This document shows, piece by piece, positions 19,323 through 25,314 of a DNA stretch of 64,000 nt; within the stretch, counting starts at the first letter, position 1; each line of letters starts with the position of its first letter. The DNA lies in contig NZ_CP017326.1 in the NCBI RefSeq assembly GCF_001761545.1, forward strand, positions 434,001 to 498,000, in the 5' to 3' direction. The stretch is from Weissella soli (lineage in GTDB: Bacteria > Bacillota > Bacilli > Lactobacillales > Lactobacillaceae). Below the pieces are notes generated by a model that saw only the letters and a list, made by a program, of their open reading frames with translations, was not told the origin of the DNA and searched no databases. The position numbers and the translations under genes were made by a program.

Positions 19323-19544
19323 ATGGCAGTAAAAGTAACCACAGCACGGTTCAAACACGTGAATCATGATGAAACAGGTGCCGAAAAGGATGTAGTCGCA
19401 ATCCGCTCACTGACGTTGGCACCGGATGTCACAGAAGCCAATGTGCTTGAACTCGCCGCAACTTTGAATGAGCTTGAATTAATTCCAATTAATCGAATTG
19501 AACTTGTTTCAACGATGGTCTTAAACGTGGAGGGTGTAAAATAA
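19323..19544 (+). CDS. Small DUF1659-like protein
   Basis: A 73-residue protein of unknown function, starting MAVKVTTARFKHVNH. The layout (short beta strands, then SLTLAPDVTEANVLELAATLNELE and a final strand) resembles DUF1659 proteins, which in Firmicutes sit next to DUF2922 genes as it does here. The ATG at 19323 has AGGAGA upstream; the longer frame from 19278 has no ribosome site. It ends one base into the next start (ATAATG). The family call rests on pattern and neighbour, so it is tentative. Confidence 0.65.
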   Translation: MAVKVTTARFKHVNHDETGAEKDVVAIRSLTLAPDVTEANVLELAATLNELELIPINRIELVSTMVLNVEGVK

Positions 19545-19774
19545 TGACAGAATTCGCATTAGATTTCAAGTTTTTGGGTGTTTCGGGTGATATTCATTGG
19601 AAGATGACCAATGTCAAGGAAGGTATTTTGCCAGCCAAGGCGGAAGATTTTGGTAAGAAAATGGCAAGTTACCCGTTCATTGTTACCAGTAATGGTAAGC
19701 GACGTTTCGAAGCTTTCAAGGGGGTTGATTTGATCGCCACCAGTGAAACAACACTGATTGCAACAACCGCATAA
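19544..19774 (+). CDS. Small DUF2922-like protein
   Basis: A 76-residue protein of unknown function, overlapping the previous gene by one base, so the two are co-translated. It has the alternating strand pattern FALDFKFLGVSGDIHWKM, a basic turn with GKRRFEAFKGVDLIATSE, and no membrane segment. This fits DUF2922 in length and order. The pair may form a complex; nothing else is known from the sequence. Confidence 0.65.
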   Translation: MTEFALDFKFLGVSGDIHWKMTNVKEGILPAKAEDFGKKMASYPFIVTSNGKRRFEAFKGVDLIATSETTLIATTA

Positions 19775-19816
19775 AAAAATTCATCATCAGCCTGCCCTCA
19801 ATGTAGGTAACGGTGG

Positions 19817-19842
19817 CCCTGACAATATTGTCAGGGTTTTTT
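19817..19842 (+). terminator. Terminator after the DUF pair
   Basis: A perfect 20-base palindrome at 19817-19836 (8-bp stem with ATAT loop) is followed by six Ts. Confidence 0.92.
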
Positions 19843-19861
19843 AGTCGTATGAACTTAGTCC

Positions 19862-19892
19862 TTGCGTTAAACTATGGTTTAACTGATAGACT
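19862..19892 (+). promoter_or_regulatory. MerR-type operator-promoter
   Basis: GTTAAAC and GTTTAAC (19866-19872 and 19877-19883) form a perfect dyad with a 4-base centre. It lies between a -35-like TTGCGT (19862-19867) and a -10-like TAGACT (19887-19892) that are 19 bases apart. A long spacer holding the dyad is the hallmark of MerR-activated promoters. Confidence 0.6.
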
Positions 19893-19922
19893 GTAGTTCA
19901 TAGATGAGTTTTGGAGGGTGCC

Positions 19923-20345
19923 ATGCAACGATACACAATGCAAGAAGTCAGCGAATACTTTCAGATTCCAACATCGACGATTCGTTTTTACGATAAACAA
20001 GGCTTATTACCTTTAGTTGAACGGAATGCAACTGGGCAACGGGTATTCCCGCCAGTGCAAATGGATTTACTGCAATTGATTATCCATTTGAAAGAGACGG
20101 ATATGTCTTTGCGCGATATTCAAAAATACATGCAACTGGTGCAAGCCGGTGATCGTACGGCCAAAGATCGCTTAGCCATCTTAACCGCCCATCACGCAGA
20201 AGTTGAAGCCCAAATCAAAAGACGTCAACAGGCCCTCCACCATATCGAACAAAAAATCGCACGCTACTCAGATACGGTGAATGAGCTAACCGCTGGCAAA
20301 GCACCATTATCATTCGAGCAACGCTTACAAAATGAGGAGAATTAA
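19923..20345 (+). CDS. MerR-family transcriptional regulator
   Basis: A 140-residue regulator. The N-terminal winged helix reads YTMQEVSEYFQIPTSTIRFYDKQGLL, followed by the LIIHLKETDMSLRDIQKYM segment and a coiled coil (about residues 85-130). There is no metal-binding Cys pair, so an organic effector is more likely than a metal. GGAGGG precedes the ATG at 19923. It is the first gene of an operon with an SDR oxidoreductase and a small protein, and probably controls it through the dyad upstream. Confidence 0.92.
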   Translation: MQRYTMQEVSEYFQIPTSTIRFYDKQGLLPLVERNATGQRVFPPVQMDLLQLIIHLKETDMSLRDIQKYMQLVQAGDRTAKDRLAILTAHHAEVEAQIKRRQQALHHIEQKIARYSDTVNELTAGKAPLSFEQRLQNEEN

Positions 20346-20347
20346 CG

Positions 20348-21055
20348 ATGAAGAAAGCATTGATTACAGGTGCCAATAAAGGGATTGGTTTTGAAATTGC
20401 CAAGCAGTTAAAGGCTGCCGGGTATGAAATTTTTATTGGTGCTCGGAACGCAAACCGCGGTCAAGAAGCAGCAACGGTTTTAGGTGGTCAGTATGTCCCC
20501 GTGGATTTGAATGATCTGCACAATTTAGCCGAGATTCAACAAGCGGTGGGCACGCTGGATTTGCTCGTGAACAACGCTGGTATTCCAGGTGATATGCATA
20601 AATCAGGGTTAGACTTTTCGGATCGTGAATTGCGTGAAACGATGGAAGTGAATTTCTTTGGTACGCATCAATTGATAGATGGCCTCCGGACGAATTTAGC
20701 TGCAGATGGCGTTATCATCAACGTCACAATTCCTGTCACACCGAAAGCCTACTTTAGCCCACTAGCATATCAAACAAGTAAGGCCGCCCAAAACGTACTG
20801 ACGATGAATTATGGTATGGCCTTTGCGCAAAGTGGCAGTCAACGACGCATCTGGGGCTTCATGCCCGGCGCGGTCGCCACTGATTTGAATGGTCTAGCTG
20901 CCGGCGGTTTTGTGAAAACACCGGCAGCAGCGGCGGCACTGATTGTCGCCACGCTATCAGATGGACAAAATCATAACGGTAAGCTGGTTAATTGGGATGG
21001 CAGCGAAATTGCCGCCTATGAAGTAGATTTCAACCAACTATCAGTTCAGGGTTAA
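20348..21055 (+). CDS. Short-chain dehydrogenase/reductase
   Basis: A 235-residue Rossmann-fold oxidoreductase. It has the cofactor motif TGANKGIG at residue 7, the NNAG motif (LLVNNAGIPG) and the catalytic YQTSK near residue 142. The GARN after the second strand suggests NADPH preference. The substrate is unknown. It is cotranscribed with the MerR regulator two bases upstream and a small protein downstream, so it may detoxify the compound the regulator senses. Confidence 0.9.
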   Translation: MKKALITGANKGIGFEIAKQLKAAGYEIFIGARNANRGQEAATVLGGQYVPVDLNDLHNLAEIQQAVGTLDLLVNNAGIPGDMHKSGLDFSDRELRETMEVNFFGTHQLIDGLRTNLAADGVIINVTIPVTPKAYFSPLAYQTSKAAQNVLTMNYGMAFAQSGSQRRIWGFMPGAVATDLNGLAAGGFVKTPAAAAALIVATLSDGQNHNGKLVNWDGSEIAAYEVDFNQLSVQG

Positions 21056-21065
21056 GGAGAAAATG

Positions 21066-21443
21066 ATGTTAGTCAGTTATCAAGCATTACAAGCAGGCTT
21101 CAATCAAAGTGTCCCCGGGGCACTGCGGTTAACAGATACTTCGGTAGATACGGTTACAGTCGGGGATGCTTTGGCTACAATGACGGTGTTTAAACGTGGC
21201 GATGAAGTGACCAAAATTATCATTGAGACAGTTGCGACTGATGAGGCCATTCATGCAACCTTTTATCAGTTATTTGTGAAAGGACTCGAAGGTGGGATGC
21301 ATTGGTCATCCAGCAATTATTATCATGCGATGATGGCCACATTAGCTGATCATGGCGCACATACGGGTGTGAATGAGTTAGGTATCCGTGCAGAACATGT
21401 CTATCAAGCACATGATCGGATCGTAGTAACGATTACTAGATGA
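21066..21443 (+). CDS. Hypothetical protein in MerR-SDR operon
   Basis: A 125-residue soluble protein that I do not recognise. It mixes strands and helices and has His/Trp-rich parts (GGMHWSSSNYYHAMMATLADHG). AGGAG lies six bases before the ATG at 21066; the ATG at 21063 is also possible. Its place as third gene of the operon suggests a role tied to the SDR enzyme. Confidence 0.8.
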   Translation: MLVSYQALQAGFNQSVPGALRLTDTSVDTVTVGDALATMTVFKRGDEVTKIIIETVATDEAIHATFYQLFVKGLEGGMHWSSSNYYHAMMATLADHGAHTGVNELGIRAEHVYQAHDRIVVTITR

Positions 21444-21476
21444 TTGCTACAGTTTTTCAATACAAAGGATAATCCA

Positions 21477-21507
21477 AAGACCGCGATGTCATATCGGGGC
21501 TTTTTTT
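21477..21507 (+). terminator. Terminator of the MerR-SDR operon
   Basis: CGAT/ATCG and CC/GG pair around a short loop with one mismatch, flanked by AAAG and a T7 run ending at 21507. The stem is modest but the T-run is clear. Confidence 0.65.
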
Positions 21508-21538
21508 GATTACCAAGCAGCTATGGTATATCGATTAT

Positions 21539-21571
21539 CTTGCATTTTCATGATAAACTGAAAATGCCAAG
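21539..21571. repeat. Inverted repeat upstream of small membrane protein genes
   Basis: CTTGCATTTTCA (from about 21539) pairs with the TGAAAATGCCAAG segment ending near 21571, with one bulged base and an eight-base loop. No T-run follows. It may be an operator or an RNA stem ahead of the small ORF at 21605. Confidence 0.5.
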
Positions 21572-21604
21572 TGCATTAAATTACATTATAGGGTAGGAAA
21601 AAAT

Positions 21605-21733
21605 ATGAAAATCGGGTTAATTTTTGCAATTATTTTAGGTTTAATCGGGCTAGGATTTTTAGCACTCAATCCGTTTATCGGGGTGATTATTCTTTTTGTC
21701 GCAGCCATAATTGGGTATATTGGGCTCAAGTAA
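21605..21733 (+). CDS. Small hydrophobic membrane protein (42 aa)
   Basis: Translation from the ATG at 21605 gives a 42-residue protein starting MKIGLIFAIILGLIGLGFL, with a second hydrophobic run IGVIILFVAAIIGYIGL and a C-terminal Lys. It would form two closely spaced membrane helices. AGGAAAAA upstream is a usable ribosome site. The next gene starts 21 bases later, so both may share one transcript. It is not recognised as a known family. Confidence 0.6.
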   Translation: MKIGLIFAIILGLIGLGFLALNPFIGVIILFVAAIIGYIGLK

Positions 21734-21754
21734 ACTTAGTAAAGGGATTATTAA

Positions 21755-22426
21755 ATGTTCGAATTAGCTAATAAGAAAAGATCATCAAAGCGTTCATCTT
21801 TGCAAAAAACCAAGATCATCTTGATTATAGTAGTTGTTAGTTTTATTGCAGGATTATTAATTGGTGGCTATTGGGCTAGAAGTATGTATGTGGCTGGGCA
21901 GTCATCATCAACTAAAATCTATCAAACAGAACGCGATTCATATACCTCTATTAAGTCACTAGAAAAGGTGCACGAAGTAGTATTTGTAACGGCTGGGATT
22001 CAAGATGTGGAACGCCGGGTAAATAGCACTAAATTGCTATGGACTAAACTGAATATTCCACTTAGTAAAAAACAAGTTATTTTGATTCTTAATTATGAAG
22101 CTAAATTTGGTATAGATAAAAGTGTTCAGCTACAAAAAGATGGTAATACCATCCACGTTACAGTGCCAAAGTTCAAAGTGATTGGTGTTAAACCTGATGA
22201 AAAAATTGCTTACCAAGTATTTGATTCATCAGGCCAATTATTAAGTGGTTCGACAAAAGATATCGACACGGGTAAGGTAGTCGTTGAACAACTGTCAACT
22301 AAGAAGCAAGAAAAGTACTTGAAGCATTATGATAAATTGCTTAAAGAGTCAGCGACAAATTACTACCAATCAGTAATTCATGCCATTGATAAGAAGTATC
22401 AAGTCAAAGTTACCTTTGCAAAATAA
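21755..22426 (+). CDS. DUF4230-like membrane-anchored protein
   Basis: A 223-residue protein with a basic N-terminus, one membrane helix (about residues 20-43, IILIIVVVSFIAGLLIGGYWA) and an extracytoplasmic domain. The VILILNYEAKFGIDKSVQL and VTVPKFKVIGVKPDE segments match the DUF4230 pattern (strand, GID, then P-x-P-like strand). It has no signal cleavage site. The function of the family is unknown. It is followed by a hairpin that buries the next gene's ribosome site. Confidence 0.65.
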   Translation: MFELANKKRSSKRSSLQKTKIILIIVVVSFIAGLLIGGYWARSMYVAGQSSSTKIYQTERDSYTSIKSLEKVHEVVFVTAGIQDVERRVNSTKLLWTKLNIPLSKKQVILILNYEAKFGIDKSVQLQKDGNTIHVTVPKFKVIGVKPDEKIAYQVFDSSGQLLSGSTKDIDTGKVVVEQLSTKKQEKYLKHYDKLLKESATNYYQSVIHAIDKKYQVKVTFAK

Positions 22427-22444
22427 ATTCACAAAAAAAACATC

Positions 22445-22482
22445 CTCCTAATAGGCAGATTGCCAAATACATTTATTAGGAG
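22445..22482 (+). promoter_or_regulatory. Hairpin sequestering the Shine-Dalgarno site of the next gene
   Basis: CTCCTAATA (22445-22453) pairs perfectly with TATTAGGAG (22474-22482), whose AGGAG is the ribosome site of the gene at 22491. A small nested GGCA/TGCC stem sits in the loop. Translation would be low while the stem is closed. Confidence 0.65.
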
Positions 22483-22490
22483 TAGGTTTT

Positions 22491-22799
22491 ATGAACACTA
22501 CAGATTTAGACGCATTGCTGGATAGCGCAAATTCAGCTCTTTCATTAGCTACGGACGTAACGCAACTGACGTCAGAACTCACCAAGCAGTTAAGCAGCAT
22601 GGATAAAGTGTATACTGAAGCGCTGAATACATTGGCTGACAATATCTCAAATAATTATGTCACGTTAAATCATTTTGAGACGGCTATGAATAACATTAGC
22701 CTATGGTTGATGTTCTTAATGGCTTGGAACCTGATTTTGACTATCGTATTAATTGTGGGTGCAGTTAAGCGCCGGCGTGCATTGAAGAAAAGCAATTAA
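22491..22799 (+). CDS. Small coiled-coil protein with one membrane helix
   Basis: A 102-residue protein. Residues 1-60 form a polar helical, coiled-coil-like region rich in Leu, Thr and Ser, followed by one membrane helix (WLMFLMAWNLILTIVLIVGAV, about 72-92) and a basic tail (KRRRALKKSN), so the N-terminus probably faces outward. The ribosome site AGGAG lies in a hairpin. It is not recognised as a known family. A terminator follows. Confidence 0.75.
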   Translation: MNTTDLDALLDSANSALSLATDVTQLTSELTKQLSSMDKVYTEALNTLADNISNNYVTLNHFETAMNNISLWLMFLMAWNLILTIVLIVGAVKRRRALKKSN

Positions 22800-22821
22800 A
22801 TTCTGGATGAATAATTGTCAT

Positions 22822-22855
22822 AAGCAATCGGAGAAATCTGATTGCTTTTTCTTTT
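22822..22855 (+). terminator. Terminator of the small membrane protein gene
   Basis: AAGCAATCGGA pairs with TCTGATTGCTT around a four-base loop (22833-22836) and continues into two T5 runs. Confidence 0.88.
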
Positions 22856-22922
22856 TCTCTTCAAATAAAAGCAGCATACCATCACTGTTGATCCGATATA
22901 CTAGTTGATCAAGGAGATCAAC

Positions 22923-23621
22923 ATGGAACGTTTTGTAGATAATCACTGGCCTAAGGTCGACCCACATGAAGTTTTGGAACTACGTTTAAGTTCTGATATG
23001 CAGTGTGTCACACCTTGTATGCCACTGAGGAATGTCAGTGCAGTGTGGTACATCGGCGAAACAACACCAGTTTTTGGCAAGCGTGCGCCAAAAGCATTTG
23101 TACAGGTGAATCGTCAGCAAGATGCAGTTGCCAATTTAATGCGGGTATTGCAAATCAAAGCGCCTGTCCCAGCCGTGCACGGGCAGAGTTGTTGGTGGTC
23201 TGTTGGCAGCCATCTTGAAAAATCAACAGCATGGCTAAATGTTACGCAGATTGTTACTGTGCAACCAGCCACCGCACGCACGACCCGCATTGGCTTCATC
23301 GATGGGTGGTCGATTGAAGTGGCCTTGCAACAAAGTACCGTGATGCGTCGTTTGCAGGAAATTAAGGTGCTGATGTGGCACTATACGGGTAGTGAAATAT
23401 TGAGGTCTATTCCGTGGCCAACGGCGATGACGTTTCAATTATCACCCAGCCAGCAAAATATCTGGCGCCAACTTAATTTGATTTGTGAGTTGGGCCAGGT
23501 TGCCAGGGGAATTAACGATGATGAACTAAGAGAGTATTTAGCGGTTGTAGCGCAATCCATTCATGATGCACCGATTAAGTTCAGACCGAATACCGTTTAT
23601 GCGGATTGGTATTTGAGATAG
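22923..23621 (+). CDS. ComK-like competence transcription factor
   Basis: A 232-residue soluble protein. The middle part follows ComK: KAPVPAV, then WWSVGSHLEKSTAWLNVTQI (compare the FPT-S...WI region of ComK), then TRIGFIDGWSIEVALQQS (the FxxGxxxxLxxS region) and MRRLQEIKVLMWH. ComK turns on DNA uptake genes in Bacillus; LAB homologues exist. AAGGAG six bases before the ATG at 22923 sets the start. The next gene is a competence-type sigma factor, which supports the call. Similarity is distant, so this is a tentative family assignment. Confidence 0.6.
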   Translation: MERFVDNHWPKVDPHEVLELRLSSDMQCVTPCMPLRNVSAVWYIGETTPVFGKRAPKAFVQVNRQQDAVANLMRVLQIKAPVPAVHGQSCWWSVGSHLEKSTAWLNVTQIVTVQPATARTTRIGFIDGWSIEVALQQSTVMRRLQEIKVLMWHYTGSEILRSIPWPTAMTFQLSPSQQNIWRQLNLICELGQVARGINDDELREYLAVVAQSIHDAPIKFRPNTVYADWYLR

Positions 23622-23804
23622 CCTAATAATACGCAGTATTCCATGCAGAATAACATATCATCACAGGAACCTGACTTGAATGAAAAGGTGTCATCAGGGT
23701 AGATAGACATCTGAAAAACTATTCTGAACTAACCTAGTAGCCAACCTGACATGCAAAAGTACATGCCATAGGATACTTGATGCGTACGAATAGGAGGATT
23801 CATG

Positions 23805-24299
23805 ATGGATGAACGAGTCAAGGAATTTGAACAAATTTTGCATGGTGTGTTGAGGCGTGCGGGCATTTGGAAAACCAACTTGTATTACGACGATTATTTA
23901 CAAGACTTGCGCATTGCGGTTTTGCAACAATTGCGCGCAGAGCCAGATTTAAAAGCGGAGCAAAATCCTGCGTTGTTCAAATGGTTGCATTGGCGTTTAC
24001 GAGATTTACAGCGTGGTTATCAGCGCCGAGAAGCTCGGGAATGCGCAATGACAGTAGCTATTGAGGAGGCCCAGGTGGCAGGTGATGAATTTGGGCGATC
24101 AGAGCTTTACGTGACCCTAGGTCAATTACGAACACGGTTGGCAGATGATTGCCAGATGGTCAATTTAATTTCAGATATCATGGCATTTCCAGACGATGCC
24201 TTAGCTGAACGAGCACCCCGAATTGGTGTTTCACGGGCGACTGCCTACCGAATGCAGGGCGTGTTGCGAGGATATCTGTTGAATGGAAAGGTTGAATAA
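23805..24299 (+). CDS. ComX/SigH-like alternative sigma factor
   Basis: A 164-residue sigma-70-type factor without regions 1 and 3. The N-terminal region 2 contains YYDDYLQDLRIAVLQQL and ALFKWLHWRLRDLQRGYQRR. The C-terminal region 4 helix-turn-helix is PRIGVSRATAYRMQGVLRGYL. The size and shape match the competence sigma factors of LAB. AGGAGG is seven bases before the ATG at 23805 (an ATG at 23802 is also possible). It sits between the ComK-like gene and the R-M system. Confidence 0.75.
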   Translation: MDERVKEFEQILHGVLRRAGIWKTNLYYDDYLQDLRIAVLQQLRAEPDLKAEQNPALFKWLHWRLRDLQRGYQRREARECAMTVAIEEAQVAGDEFGRSELYVTLGQLRTRLADDCQMVNLISDIMAFPDDALAERAPRIGVSRATAYRMQGVLRGYLLNGKVE

Positions 24300-24317
24300 T
24301 AAAGTAATGTTCATTTC

Positions 24318-24391
24318 GATCTTGATCCAAGTTGCAAATCTGATCAATAATGAGATCTATTTTGATTAAAAGTTTGCAACTACAGGGGATC
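24318..24391 (+). promoter_or_regulatory. R-M control region with five GATC sites and a 9-bp dyad
   Basis: GATC occurs at 24318, 24324, 24342, 24354 and 24388, five times in 74 bases. TTGATC (24322-24327) and AATAAT (24346-24351) are 18 bases apart and may be the promoter, with GATC inside the -35. AGTTGCAAA (24330-24338) and TTTGCAACT (24373-24381) form a perfect dyad. AGGGG at 24384 is the ribosome site. Confidence 0.6.
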
Positions 24392-24397
24392 CAAGAC

Positions 24398-25310
24398 ATG
24401 CTTAACCAACCAACCAACCAACCAACCAACCAACCAACCAACCAACCAACCAACCAACCAACCAACCAACCAACTAGGTGAAGTCCGTCCATTTATCAAA
24501 TGGGTCGGCGGGAAAAGGCAACTCTTACCAGAATTGGCGAAATACGTTCCAGAGAAATTTGGAACGTATTTTGAGCCATTTATCGGGGGAGGTGCCTTTT
24601 TTCTTGCATTACATCCAGCTAAAGCAGTTATCAATGATTTTAATCCTGAATTGGTTAACGCCTGGAAAATAGTGAAAGAATTTCCTGAAGAATTGTTAAG
24701 CAAGTTGTCGGAACATGCTAGCAAAAATACAAAAGAATACTATCTAGATATTCGGCTTACAGACCGAGATGGTCGTCTTGAGAATATGACGGAAATTGAA
24801 AGAGCAGCGCGGTTTATCTACATGCTGAAAACTGGGTTTAATGGGCTTTGGCGGATGAATAAGAAGGGGCAAAATAATGTCCCTTATGGCAGTTATAAGA
24901 ATCCTAACATTGCTGATACTCAAACGATTCGACAGGTATCAACTTTTTTGAATTCTATTCAACTTGAGATGCGATCTGGCGATTTTTCTAAGGCTGTGGC
25001 GGGAGTGAGTACAGGTGATTTTGTATATTTTGATCCACCATATATTCCATTAACTGAAACAAGTAGTTTTACCAGCTATTCGGCCGAGTTCGGCTATGCA
25101 GAACAACTTCGACTACGTGATTTAGTCAAAACATTGCATCAATCAGGTGTTTACGTGATGTTATCGAATTCGGATGTACCGCAAATTTATGAATTGTATG
25201 GAGATATTCCAGGAATTCATATTCATCAGGTGACCGCTCAAAGAAGTGTAGGCGCAAAAGCGAATTCACGCGGTAAGGTTGGTGAAGTGATTGTGACAAA
25301 CGTGGGGTAG
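24398..25310 (+). pseudogene. Dam-type adenine-N6 DNA methyltransferase, phase-off frame
   Basis: The body encodes a Dam/DpnII-type methylase. Motif X is RPFIKWVGGKRQLLPEL, the SAM motif is EPFIGGGAFF, followed by FNGLWRMNKKGQNNVPYG and the catalytic DPPY (FVYFDPPYIPL). The start ATG at 24398, with AGGGG upstream, leads into 17 AACC units and then hits TGA at 24479-24481 after 27 codons. The methylase frame runs through the repeat but has no ATG, GTG or TTG before TTG 24534, which lies past motif X. With 16 or 19 units the ATG joins the body and gives about 302 residues. It is therefore a phase-variable gene shown in its OFF state, not a decayed one, unless the repeat count is a sequencing error. 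Confidence 0.88.
24404..24474 (+). repeat. Tetranucleotide repeat (AACC)17 plus AAC
   Basis: Seventeen perfect AACC units (24404-24471) followed by AAC, directly after ATG CTT. The unit length is not a multiple of three, so slippage changes frame: 16 or 19 units read into the methylase, 17 stops at TGA and 18 at TAG. The translated repeat is Asn-Gln-Pro-Thr. Confidence 0.97.
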
Positions 25311-25314
25311 GCAT

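Noticed and set aside
23785-23792. Exact ComX-type box TACGAATA before the sigma factor gene
   Set aside because: It abuts the ribosome site, leaving no room for a transcript start, and the same 8-mer also occurs by chance in the glyQS T-box leader (6013-6020).
24178-24724. Long minus-strand frames with Trp-Leu-Val-Gly repeats
   Set aside because: They are only the reverse translation of the AACC repeat; no ribosome site or coding pattern outside the repeat.
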